From: Symbiodinium natans
Lineage: Eukaryota > Sar > Dinophyceae > Suessiales > Symbiodiniaceae
Assembly: GCA_905221605.1 (NCBI GenBank)
Contig: CAJNDS010002613.1
Span: forward strand, 1-64,000
Direction of reading: 5' to 3'
DNA: 64,000 nucleotides
Position numbers and translations under genes: made by a program. Shown piece by piece: positions 21,414 through 31,500 of this stretch; the stretch's first letter is position 1, and the number at the start of each line of letters is the position of its first letter. The notes beneath the pieces are model-generated. The model saw only the letters and a program-made list of their open reading frames with translations, was not told the origin of the DNA and did not search any database.

Positions 21414-24400
21414 CGGTCGTGGGGCAGCCTCGGTGTCGATCGGCGCAGGGGCCGCCGCTTCCGCGGCGGGACAAGCCCGGTGGGGCCGCCGCTTCCGCGT
21501 GGCGAGACTGACCAGGGGATACGACCCTTTGTCTGGCAGTAGGGCGTTCCTCTGCGAATGGCCGGTTGTTTGCCATCGTGTCCCAGTCCGCGTCCGAGAT
21601 GTAGGAACTCGGGAGCTGTGGAGGTCGCGGCTTAGACTTGACAGCAGTGCTTGGCGGCCGGGCGGCTGGTGATGAGGACCTTGTCATTGGTGCCGGCGGA
21701 GGTGGCCTCTTCGATGTCAACTGCATCACGGGGGGCGCCTTGACCTGCAGCGGTGCGCTTGGAGGAGGAGGCATTGCGTCAGCCGGGGGTGACTTCCACG
21801 GTGACTGCCTATCCCTCGACCTGCTCTCTGCGAGGCGACCCTCCCGGGTGCCGGGAGTGTTGGACCTTTTTCTGGAGGTTTGCGGCTGTTGCGCCCACGG
21901 CGGCGTGCGATCACTGGGTGCAGACGATGCTCTGTCTCTCCTCAGTCGATCAACCCGATCTTGAATCGTGGACCTGATGTTGCGTGTCCTGAAGCGGGTG
22001 AACTGGAGAAGCTGTGCCAGCTGACGATCTCCCAGAGAACTGAACCCTTCCGGGACGTGGATATCCTGCGTCATCTGCAGCGGTGGGGCTACTTCGCCCC
22101 TTTTCGCTGAGTGAGGAAGGTCACGCCGGACGAGGTTGATGAGCTCCCCGAGGATTCCGGCCAAGGTTCTTCCGTGCGGATACCACTTCTCACCGGGGGT
22201 ATTCGTCATCAAGAAGAATCTGTCATCCGTCGTCCTGTACACAGCGAACATGATGACGGCCATCTCGAGCACGGTGTAAAACCGGTCCTGGAAAGAGATG
22301 AAACAATCCGTCAGGATGTCGACAAACTCATCGTCGCTGCTCCAAATGTAGGCGAGCCGCCCGTCGACGTTGTGGTAGGCGTCGGTGCCTTCGGCAAACT
22401 TGCCTCCTGCCATCCCAGGGTTCGGGAGCCGAATGTCGGCGAACCTCGTGATCTGATTGAGGCTCGTGAAGCTGAAACCCTGTGATATCCAGTTGAAGGC
22501 ATCCATGGGCGACTCCGCCAGGATCGCGCCGAGGGTGATATCACCTCCTGTGCGCTCCTTGGCACGACTGAGCGACTTGTTGATCTTCGCCTTCAAGGTT
22601 GCTCCTGAGCTGGACTTGCGTCGGTCCACTGTCGTGTCATCGATGCGGCGAGGATTCCGATGATCTCGGTTGGAGTTCAAGCCAATGGAAGGCTGAATCT
22701 CAAAGATGTTCATCGGCCTACCCCTCCGGGTGGCGTCATCGCGGGCCTCAAAGGGCTGCGCCATTTTCGCCAGGTCCGTGGGCAAGGTCAACCGCTCTTC
22801 ACATTTGAGACACCTTGTGAGTCCGTCGATCAAGTCATTGCAGTCGCAGAAAGGACAGTTGAAGTTGGGGAACGCAACGCACTGTTGGTGCCTGAAGAAC
22901 CTTGGGTCTCCTCGAAGCTTTCGATCCACTGTAAGTGCTGTCTGCGTGGGCAGCACAAGTGCCCGCATGCCCCAACAGGCGTTGTGAAGCGTAGGGTGAA
23001 GAGGATGCCCTTCCGGGATCCGAACCGGCTGACCACCATAGTCCCACTGTGGTTCGTAGTGGAGCTGGAACGGAGTGTAGGCATCGGCTGCGAGAGGGGC
23101 CCACTCAGTGAAGTTTTCCTCTGGGGGAATCTTCAGGTAGTCCAGGAAGCAAGTGGCCGCACCATCCGTAAGGCAACGGTAGGGATCGTTGTCAAAGACG
23201 GGCAACACATTCCTGTGTGCGGTGAACTCCTTCACGGCCTTGTCGATGCGAAGGCGAGCATGCTCGTACGCCCTGTTGATCCAGATCGGCTCATTCGAGG
23301 ATCTCCGATAGGCGTAGACAAGGTAGCGGTTGGACAGCCAATCTGGGGTTTGCACCGCGCCAGCGGCCGTCTCAAAGATCCGAACCCCGTCCAACGCAGC
23401 CATTTGGAGATCGATCACGAACTCGATCTCGGCATCAGGCCTCACGCCCTCCATGCAGTCACGTTCCCATGCTGGCTTCGGTGACATCATGGCGTAAAAT
23501 CTGCGACGACTCCCGTCTCGCGACATTCCTCCTGGGATGATACCGCTCTCGACGATGCTCCTGAAGTGGCGGAAGTAGGTGGAGTGATACCCCAACTTTG
23601 GCATCGTATGGAAAGTGCTGTGCGTGAAGCCAGCCTCTCCAACAGGAGGGTATTCGCGAAGACTGGGTTTCCACCCGTCGACCAGATGGAAGGATCTGCG
23701 ATTCACAAGCATGGGGTCGGAGTTCTCGGTCATGAGCGCCCCGCTGTGGCCTTGGATTGCGCGGCATCGCAAAATCCTCCCTCCCGGGTGGATGAGAAAC
23801 TCGAAGCGTTCCTTCTCAGACGACTCGCATACCTGGAAGATCTGCTCCATACGGAGCCCATTCCAAATCTGCCCCAACGCCTCGAAGAATGCCGGGAAAG
23901 ACGTCGTTCCATTCCCATCGAACTCAAGATGGGGTGCGTGGGCGCACTTTTTGGAGAAGCCACGAAGCAGCCATGTCATCTTTCGGCTCAATGTCTCGAG
24001 GGCATTGGGAGAGAGGTAGCGCCTGATCTGAATGACCGGCATCTCGCTTCCGACGCACCAGTATGCTGCTGACTCGTCGATGGTAGGACCATCCCTTCCG
24101 GGAGGTGCACGCGCAGGCATTGCCTTGGGCGGCGCAGCTCGGGAAGGAGCAGGCAAGACCTTGTTCCCCAGGTCGGTGACGTCTTCGCTGAGATCGATGA
24201 GGGTCTTATCCTGGCGAACCCTCTCTCTGGTCTGCTGCAAGATCTCTTCCACGGAGGAATCCGGCTCGTTGATGGGGAGGAGCGGCTCACACGCAATGTC
24301 CGGATCATCAGGATCATTGATGACAATGGTGTCAATGCCGCGCTCCTTCTCAATCTCGACGGCCTGCTCATCATCGAGCTGGCCTTCGACCGAGTCGAGT

Positions 24401-25641
24401 GCCTCCAACAACCTCCTCACACGAGGGTTGTTCGCGTCGAAGAGGATCACCTCGTCGTCATCGCCGCCAGACCCGTCAGGGTTGAGGTAAGCCCGGTCGT
24501 CCTCGGTGACCGGGACGGCACCCATCTCCGGGCGGTCTTCGTCCGAGGGGTTTGGTGCCTTCCGGACGACGTTCTGGGCGACAATGATCTCCTCGCTTTG
24601 ATCTCTCGACATAGGCGCCAGCCACGCGAAGTCATCAATCTTGGGTCTCACCATGTCAGTGCACGGGGGAACCGTAAGGGATAACTCCGGCTGGGCCAGG
24701 TGGAAGTGATTGTTGAAGATCTGGCTTCGCTGATTTGCAAGGAAGTCCTCCCGCATCATGAAGATTTGCCGACCCGTCAGGGTGGTGGAGATAAGCGCTC
24801 GCCACCACTCCGTGGCAGCTTGGAAGTTGTCCTGCGAGGCCACCATGTGGTACTTGTCGTAACGGACCGTGCCATAAAGAAGCGCGTAAGGGTCGACGAC
24901 CCTAACGCCGTTCGCCACCAGGTAGTCGGTGCGCTTCTTCATCTCCCTGTCATACTCCCAATCCAGCCCGTAGGCCTGGGCGACAGTGCCGGCGACAACG
25001 GTCAACGACCTGACACAATGATGTCCAGCCAACGCAACAACCTTCCGGAGTGCGGTTTCCACCTTGGCCAACTGCTTGACGGGCCAGTGCTCCGCTTTGC
25101 GAACTTGCTCTTCAGTCTGTTTAATCCAGGGCGACACAAGGTGCCACGTGTAGCCCTGATACCCATACGGGCCATGGACGTCGTTCCCCGCCCAACTGAT
25201 GAAAATATCCAACCCGTCAGGGTGGTGGATCCTCAAGAAATCCTCCACAATCTGGGTAAGGAGCGTGAGGTCTTTCCCCCATTCCATCATAACGTTGACT
25301 TCCGTCACGCGAGGGTCCTGCGCCAGTGCGTTCCGAAGAGGACCTTGGAACGTCATCTTGTTCACGGCGCGCCCACCTTTGTGATTACAAAGGGCGAGAG
25401 AAGAGTCGCCGATGATGAGAACTTGAGATCTCATATTGGGCGGTGGCGGAATCCGCTCGAAAGCCGGGGTGTAAAAACCCCCCAAAAGCTGTACCACGTC
25501 CGTGTGGAGCGGTCGGTCTGAGAGACCATGCTCCATCTCAGTCACGCGGTAGCACAAGTCGTAGGGCTTCGAGACATCAAACGCACTCTGGGCCCTTGGC
25601 CCCCATCCTACGACAGCCATGTCGAAGATGAGGTCGAGCAT
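21286..25641 (-). CDS. Retrotransposon polyprotein part 3: SGNH-like, Tpt1-like and zinc-ribbon domains
   Basis: This 1,451-codon frame is in phase with the preceding frame and separated from it by a single TGA and nine bases. An SGNH/GDSL-hydrolase-like domain covers residues 70-290, with GDSS (Ser80), GND (Gly152, Asn153) and DKYH (Asp262, His265) in the right order. An acidic linker follows. Residues 540-800 resemble Tpt1/KptA RNA 2'-phosphotransferase: LLRGFSKK (Arg560), KERFEF, RCRAIQGHS (Arg627), YHSTYFRHFRSIVESGI and GMSRDGSRRRF (Arg708). The His that normally follows the first Arg is Gly here. Residues 929-947 hold a CxxC...CxxC zinc ribbon. A region of unknown fold and a Pro/Ser/Arg-rich tail follow. 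The last 30 or so residues are out of frame. Confidence 0.85.
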   Translation of the reverse strand: MLDLIFDMAVVGWGPRAQSAFDVSKPYDLCYRVTEMEHGLSDRPLHTDVVQLLGGFYTPAFERIPPPPNMRSQVLIIGDSSLALCNHKGGRAVNKMTFQGPLRNALAQDPRVTEVNVMMEWGKDLTLLTQIVEDFLRIHHPDGLDIFISWAGNDVHGPYGYQGYTWHLVSPWIKQTEEQVRKAEHWPVKQLAKVETALRKVVALAGHHCVRSLTVVAGTVAQAYGLDWEYDREMKKRTDYLVANGVRVVDPYALLYGTVRYDKYHMVASQDNFQAATEWWRALISTTLTGRQIFMMREDFLANQRSQIFNNHFHLAQPELSLTVPPCTDMVRPKIDDFAWLAPMSRDQSEEIIVAQNVVRKAPNPSDEDRPEMGAVPVTEDDRAYLNPDGSGGDDDEVILFDANNPRVRRLLEALDSVEGQLDDEQAVEIEKERGIDTIVINDPDDPDIACEPLLPINEPDSSVEEILQQTRERVRQDKTLIDLSEDVTDLGNKVLPAPSRAAPPKAMPARAPPGRDGPTIDESAAYWCVGSEMPVIQIRRYLSPNALETLSRKMTWLLRGFSKKCAHAPHLEFDGNGTTSFPAFFEALGQIWNGLRMEQIFQVCESSEKERFEFLIHPGGRILRCRAIQGHSGALMTENSDPMLVNRRSFHLVDGWKPSLREYPPVGEAGFTHSTFHTMPKLGYHSTYFRHFRSIVESGIIPGGMSRDGSRRRFYAMMSPKPAWERDCMEGVRPDAEIEFVIDLQMAALDGVRIFETAAGAVQTPDWLSNRYLVYAYRRSSNEPIWINRAYEHARLRIDKAVKEFTAHRNVLPVFDNDPYRCLTDGAATCFLDYLKIPPEENFTEWAPLAADAYTPFQLHYEPQWDYGGQPVRIPEGHPLHPTLHNACWGMRALVLPTQTALTVDRKLRGDPRFFRHQQCVAFPNFNCPFCDCNDLIDGLTRCLKCEERLTLPTDLAKMAQPFEARDDATRRGRPMNIFEIQPSIGLNSNRDHRNPRRIDDTTVDRRKSSSGATLKAKINKSLSRAKERTGGDITLGAILAESPMDAFNWISQGFSFTSLNQITRFADIRLPNPGMAGGKFAEGTDAYHNVDGRLAYIWSSDDEFVDILTDCFISFQDRFYTVLEMAVIMFAVYRTTDDRFFLMTNTPGEKWYPHGRTLAGILGELINLVRRDLPHSAKRGEVAPPLQMTQDIHVPEGFSSLGDRQLAQLLQFTRFRTRNIRSTIQDRVDRLRRDRASSAPSDRTPPWAQQPQTSRKRSNTPGTREGRLAESRSRDRQSPWKSPPADAMPPPPSAPLQVKAPPVMQLTSKRPPPPAPMTRSSSPAARPPSTAVKSKPRPPQLPSSYISDADWDTMANNRPFAEERPTARQRVVSPGQSRHAEAAAPPGLSRRGSGGPCADRHRGCPTTDGCRTCHSSYERAGRHESWDADHLRDARQGRILGSGGQWHRH

Positions 25642-25650
25642 GGTTTGCGT

Positions 25651-28536
25651 TCATCCCGCCAGGGAGGAGTCTGGCACGTCGTCAGTGCTGTAGGCCCTGA
25701 CGCCGTAGATCCGGTACCACATCTCATAGATTGTGGTCCACGGCACATTCGGATACCCCTTCCGGAGATCGAGCCACTGTTGTACAGGGATGACACGAAG
25801 AAACAAGTCATCGGGACTGTCAGCCTCCGTGGGCTCCCGGAAATTGCGCACTGCATCATTCCACCACGCTGGTGATGAAAGTCCTGCCAAGGCGTCAGCC
25901 AGGCGATCCGCATCAGTAGCGGCGGCCGACATTTCCTGGAGACGTGCGGCACGCTCCTCTGCACTGAGAATCTCAACTGCACGAGATGCCATTCCTTCAG
26001 AAAGACAAGGAGGAGATTCGAGGCGAGGATTGCTGGGGAGCTTGATTGCTGGAGCGGCTACGTATGTGCAAGGAGTCCTGCTCATGTTTTCCTGAAACGC
26101 CTTGTGAATTAGGTCAACCATGCGCAAGCAGTACTCTTCAGAGCTGCGATTACACTTGCCACGCACGTGCCCTCCTGTGCAACACTTGTCACGGAATGCA
26201 ACACACAAGGAATCCAAGGTAGTAGCAATAGTCCATGGTTTCTTAACGGCTTCACCCTTTTCATTGCGAAGACCGAAACGACAATCGTCGAAGTGGGCCT
26301 TCCGAATGGGTTTCCCCTCGATCCATTTGACTATCCGAGTCCATTTCCAATACTCGCAGTCCTTTGGCCATTCAATGGCATAGTCGACCAGAAGTCGATC
26401 GAGGCCATGGGACAGGTCGACGAATGATGCCCAAAGCTTGGTGAATTTCCTCCGGGCCTCGAAGACGGCGCCTCGGTTCTTGTCGACGGCAAGATTAAGG
26501 CGAGCCCATTGCGAACCCCCCGTACAAGGAAGACTAGCCCAAACGAGGATGCGAAGACCGTTCTTGTGGGCCTCCTTTGCGATGGACAAAACTTCCCGTC
26601 GGGTTTTGGGATCATTCAGGTTCATAGACTCAGTAATGCGAACGACCTTGCAGTCCTTATATTTGTTAATAGCAAGATTACCAATTAGTGAGTCGTCACC
26701 GCAACACACTTCAATGATCAACCGCTTGTGCAAAGGAGGAGACCTCTGCGTCAGCAGGGTGGATCCAGGAGTGGCGGCGGCTGCGCCAGATTTCCTCACG
26801 TCAAGCTTGAGGGGAGATATGGCCATAAGTGCAAGAGCACGCGACCACTTCTCAGCGTTGGTGAATGGCTTAGTGAGAATATCGGCTGCTTGCAACAATG
26901 TACTGATGTACGCAATGTCATAGTGCTTTCTTCTGAACTGTTCAGAAATCCATCCCAAGTTAATCCTCTGCGTTTTGTCAGCATGACGAAAGGCTGGTGA
27001 CTTACCTGACTCAAGGATTCTGATTGTAGCTTGGTTGTCCTCAAGCACGACAGGCTGAATGGAGTGAGGAACCGTAACCACAAGTCCTATGTCCTTATCT
27101 GAACCCTTGGGTGCAAGCTCTTCCGAGGACCGACCCCCCGTATTCCTGATGCCTTCAATCTCGCGGTGCATGAAAGCCTCCGCGTCAGCGTGGCGTCTGT
27201 AGTCCATGGTGGACCTGCGATAGACGATTACGCACGCTTCGGCCTTAGGGTCAACGGGTCTATCCCTTCTCTTAAGTTCTTCCCAGGCAACAGCTTCCTC
27301 AACTTGAACCCAAGTACCCTTTAACTTGACCCAAACGTCTCGCAGTGGATGAGTGTTCATCTCAACTGGTTCAGGCAGGGATGAAAGGTTGGTGAGCAGC
27401 TCGACCACTCTACCATCAATGAGGTGCGAAGTGCCCAGGTAAGTAACTCCTTGGATAAGGGAATCCGGGTGGTTAGAGAGGAGTTTATTGGGAACATCAC
27501 CCTTCCGGGGAGTGTGCTTAGGTTTTGTGCTGCTATCCCCCCCCGCATTCTGAAGCACGCTCCAAAGCGCGGAAGAAGGAAGACCTAATGCACGCAACGA
27601 AACATTTGCACACACAACCTCGGCCTCAGTGGAACTAAGGGCAATGCTGGTCTGCTTCTTACTGACAGCTGCAAGGGGGAAGTACGTATTAGGACCAACC
27701 AAAGCAAGGAAGCCTCCTGAGGTGCTTTTGCTGTCGTGTTCACCGGCATGGTCGCTGTCAGCGAACAGCCACAGCTTGCAAGCGCTAATGTCGTCACCTA
27801 TGAATCCGCGCATGCGGTACTCCAATGTAGACGCGACATAGCACATCAAGCGATGCAAGGCTTTATCGCAGTCGACAGACCATTTGGTGACGCGACTGGC
27901 CAATCCCTGAACTGCGCGCAGCAGATCGTACCTTGCCATCCTTGCTGCGAACAACAGCTTCATGAGAATGCGGCTTGCTATGGGAGCAAGCTGTCCGCGA
28001 GGTTCGGCCTCGGTGCCAACCGGGCGAGCGATCTTGTCGTCATGGAAGGGCGTAGCAACCTTTCGCAGGTGTTGGAATTGTGGGCCTGCGAGCTTCTTGT
28101 ACTTATCAATGGCTTGCTGCAAAAAGGAACTCATATCATACACAACTTCCTTAACACCCTTAGTCATGCAACCCTTGTTGTCGCTCAGTTGATTGACATC
28201 GAAGAATGCTTTCTTCCTCGCTTCTTTCTTAGCCTCGTTCTTGTCTCTGATCTTCTTAACTGCAGCAAGAGCTGACGCAGGATCGTGCTTATCCGAAAGA
28301 AGATAAGTGGCACCAACCCACAACTTAGACCTCGTACCCCGACCGGAAGGATGATCCCATGATTGCTCGATAAGCTCATCATCATCAATGGACCTCACTT
28401 CCGTGAGTCGATGTTGACCAACGGCACAAAGCTTGGCTTCAGAGGCCGGCAGGGCATAGAGTGCACGCCTGGGTTGCACATGGTGACGCACCAAGACACC
28501 TTCTTCGGGATGGAATTCAGTGTAGTCCTCACGCAC
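25651..28536 (-). CDS. Retrotransposon polyprotein part 2: RT C-terminus, split RNase H, methyltransferase-like domain
   Basis: The frame is open upstream to about 28655, where it takes over from the RT frame. After the RT thumb region the copia RNase H appears: ADSDHAG (Asp260), KSTSGGF and SSTEAE (Glu304). The next RNase H block, VVLEDNQATI (Asp500), comes about 195 residues later instead of the usual 40-50, so about 150 residues are inserted. ADILTKPF then closes the domain. Residues about 600-815 form a methyltransferase-like segment with LIIEVCCGDDS, LPCTGG (Cys671) and AIEWPKDCEYW (Glu722). The frame ends SLAG then TGA. Confidence 0.88.
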   Translation of the reverse strand: MREDYTEFHPEEGVLVRHHVQPRRALYALPASEAKLCAVGQHRLTEVRSIDDDELIEQSWDHPSGRGTRSKLWVGATYLLSDKHDPASALAAVKKIRDKNEAKKEARKKAFFDVNQLSDNKGCMTKGVKEVVYDMSSFLQQAIDKYKKLAGPQFQHLRKVATPFHDDKIARPVGTEAEPRGQLAPIASRILMKLLFAARMARYDLLRAVQGLASRVTKWSVDCDKALHRLMCYVASTLEYRMRGFIGDDISACKLWLFADSDHAGEHDSKSTSGGFLALVGPNTYFPLAAVSKKQTSIALSSTEAEVVCANVSLRALGLPSSALWSVLQNAGGDSSTKPKHTPRKGDVPNKLLSNHPDSLIQGVTYLGTSHLIDGRVVELLTNLSSLPEPVEMNTHPLRDVWVKLKGTWVQVEEAVAWEELKRRDRPVDPKAEACVIVYRRSTMDYRRHADAEAFMHREIEGIRNTGGRSSEELAPKGSDKDIGLVVTVPHSIQPVVLEDNQATIRILESGKSPAFRHADKTQRINLGWISEQFRRKHYDIAYISTLLQAADILTKPFTNAEKWSRALALMAISPLKLDVRKSGAAAATPGSTLLTQRSPPLHKRLIIEVCCGDDSLIGNLAINKYKDCKVVRITESMNLNDPKTRREVLSIAKEAHKNGLRILVWASLPCTGGSQWARLNLAVDKNRGAVFEARRKFTKLWASFVDLSHGLDRLLVDYAIEWPKDCEYWKWTRIVKWIEGKPIRKAHFDDCRFGLRNEKGEAVKKPWTIATTLDSLCVAFRDKCCTGGHVRGKCNRSSEEYCLRMVDLIHKAFQENMSRTPCTYVAAPAIKLPSNPRLESPPCLSEGMASRAVEILSAEERAARLQEMSAAATDADRLADALAGLSSPAWWNDAVRNFREPTEADSPDDLFLRVIPVQQWLDLRKGYPNVPWTTIYEMWYRIYGVRAYSTDDVPDSSLAG

Positions 28537-31500
28537 GACTGCAGCGGCAGTCTCCTTGGCAGCGGGATCACGAACGTTCTTGTCAAAGACGTGAGCAAAA
28601 GGATGATCAGAATGCTTAAGGTTTGTGCTCTTAGAGATGTGCTCGCAACCCAGTAACGACCTATGGGAGAGGGAGAGTCCATGTCAATTTTCGAACTGAT
28701 CAGCTCCCACCCCTTCTTCATGTTGGCTTTAGGTCCGGCCATCTTAAAGTCATCTACATAGACTGCAAGCAGAAGACGAAGCTGGGGGTGGAAGAAAACT
28801 GAAGGCCACGCAGCCGGGAACACAAGCTGAAACCCGACCTCGCCTAACATCTTTTCACAGTGTAACTCCCAGAAACCCCCGCTATCAGGATGACCGTAGA
28901 GTGCCAGCGTCAGCCGCACGACAGGATCTTTGTACTTTCCCTTCCACGCTGAAGGCCATCGATCAGGCGGAAGCCTGACCCACGTTTCCTTTCCCTTGAG
29001 CGTGGTTTGGGCGTATGCTTGTTTGCCGTCGGCCTGCTGACAGTCGTTGCCCGGTGCATGCCCATAGGCGTCAAGTGCTTTCCCAGCCTCCATCGTGGCG
29101 GGACTGGATCCGAGCTCACTGACAAGAGCCTGATCACTATTCTCATCTTTGACGTTGTTCCCTTGGAACACGGTTCGACCCTTGAATTTCCGCTGTGGGT
29201 CACCTTTAGGAAGCTCACTTCCCTTTTCAACGCAGATCTCAAAAACTTTTCCAACATGAACCTTTTTCCCCTTCTTGATGGCTTCGTCACTAACGTCTTT
29301 CCATTCCCGAACAGATCCCATATCCCAGGCTTTCTTAACCATCAATTTGTTCCATTCAACATCAAGGGCAGCCTGGGCCTTTGGGTCCTCGAGGATTTCT
29401 CTGCGACCAACAGGCCTTGCGACAAGAGCAAAAAGCTCTCGTACTTCGTCCTCTGAGACGGGAAGGTTGCTGGAAATCTTTTCACGATGCTCGGGCTCAT
29501 GAGGTACAGTAGGCATGGCAGGGAATGCGTCCTTGCCGTCTCCGTCAGGAGCGGGACTGTGGATTCTGTCCAGAATGAACTCAGTCTTGCCGATCCACTT
29601 GAAACTAGTCTTTCTGTTCCGCTTCCTAACGTTCTTCCAATCATCGTCCTCATGGATGACGTCAACACCACCTACGGGAATGATAGTTGTACTCCGTTGC
29701 TTAGAGATGCGCGATAGTTCAATCGGACAATCGGTGATGTCCGGTGAGAACATTTCTCTTCTGGGAACGTAATGATAGCGTATTAGCTTACATTCGTTCA
29801 GTCGGACCTCCCAGTGGTCCTTGCTCGCAGCAGGTGCTGCGGCGGCAGCAGAGGAGCTACCGGCTGAACCCTCGGTTGGAGTCTCCATATCACGCAATGC
29901 TTGTTCGCGTGTCTCATCAACAACGGCCTTCTCCTTCTGTTTCTTGGACATGTTGACCCAAAGATATGAGGGAATGGATTCGGGCTTCTTGGAGCCTCTC
30001 GTGCCTCCATACTTTCTACCAAGAGTACCCCCCGAATCATAGTACCGACCCCCTTCAGGAAGATCAATTTCTTTTCCTGTCTTAGGATCAAGTACCTTCT
30101 TGGGCGGCTCGACCTCTCGGTCTGCGGGTGCAGGCAGTTGCTCATCTGCAGCTTCAGCGTCCTGATTGGTGAGCGATTGACTGACAGGTCCTTCAGTTGC
30201 ATCTGATGCGAGACCTGCTTGAACCCTTTCATACCTTTCACGCATGGGGAAAACGATCTTACCGTCAGTGAGCTTGTACTGCGATGCAACAACTGGCTTC
30301 AGGCACTCGTGGAAATCATGCTTGTTCAGCTGCTTGAGATGAATTGCAAAGACCTCCTTGCGCCATTTCATACCAGGCTGGAACTTATATCCCATAAAGA
30401 TCGCAGGCTCACTGGTAGGCTCGAATCTGTCTCTACCCTTGCGCTGGGCTTTCGGACCAACCCAAACGTCAATCCTACAACCGAAAGGAAGGGGTTCTTC
30501 AGGAAATGCAACACCAAAACGCTTGAACCAAGGGGTGAACTCTTTGCCCCCCGGATTGCTGATGTTATAGGCAGTGCATGCATGCTCAAGGGCAAACGGC
30601 CAGTAAACATGCGAGATGCCAGCTTGAATGAGATTGGTGCGAGTGCCCTCAGTGGTGGCTCGCACAGCACGCTCAGCAACAGCATTGGACTGATGGATGT
30701 AAGCCTTGGAGAGCTCATGGCGCCAGCCGAGCGTTTTGGCTGCAGCCTCAAGCTCCTTGGACTTATCGCTGTAGAAAGTCTCCACATTGTCCTTTGCGGA
30801 TGCGAAATGCTGGAGCGCCACGAGGCATTCGTCTTCCGACTTCAATGCAGCAGGATATGCATACATGAAACAAGTGGCAACATCCTTAACCACAAGTGCA
30901 AGGCGCGAATCCTCAATGACAGTTTGCTTGTCCCTGTGCAAGATCAGATGATCTGCGGTCACATGGTCGCCAAAAACCTCTGCTTCGATAGTACTGGTTT
31001 CCTTCTTGTAGGAGGGAGGCTTGTACATCTTAGCTCGTTGGCATATTTGGCAGTAAGGGTTTTTAGGGACATGAGTCATGAGGTGTTCACGGGTTGTTGA
31101 TTCTTTGATCAGAGCTTCTTTGCTCCGACTGCGAGCTCTATGTTCAGGTGTTTCAGGATCGTCACTTGATGCTGCTTCCCCATCGGGGGCATCGGCCACT
31201 GCCGGGGCAGGAGGACCAATGTCCGGTTCAGCACGCACCTCGTCAGAGGGCGGAGCAGGGCGAGAACCATCCAGGATGGCTCGTACACGCGCCGCTCCGT
31301 CAGACCTGAGGAGACCAGAGTCTCGAACACCATCCCTGGGCTCGGATTTTGCTTTTGGTTCAGGCTTAGGCTTAGCTTTAAGTTTTACTGTAGGCTTGGT
31401 GCGGTCCGGCAGAGGCCGGACAGGCGTGTCTTCCTCCATCAGTTCCCTGAGAGTCCTTTCGTCAGGATCATCGGCGGACGCCGGCGCGATAGGAACCCTC

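Noticed and set aside
24700-25521. Plus-strand frame of 273 codons, and a similar one at 22660-23484
   Set aside because: Both are antisense to the well-supported polyprotein domains of the retrotransposon.
30219-31100. Plus-strand frame of 293 codons
   Set aside because: It is antisense to the integrase region.
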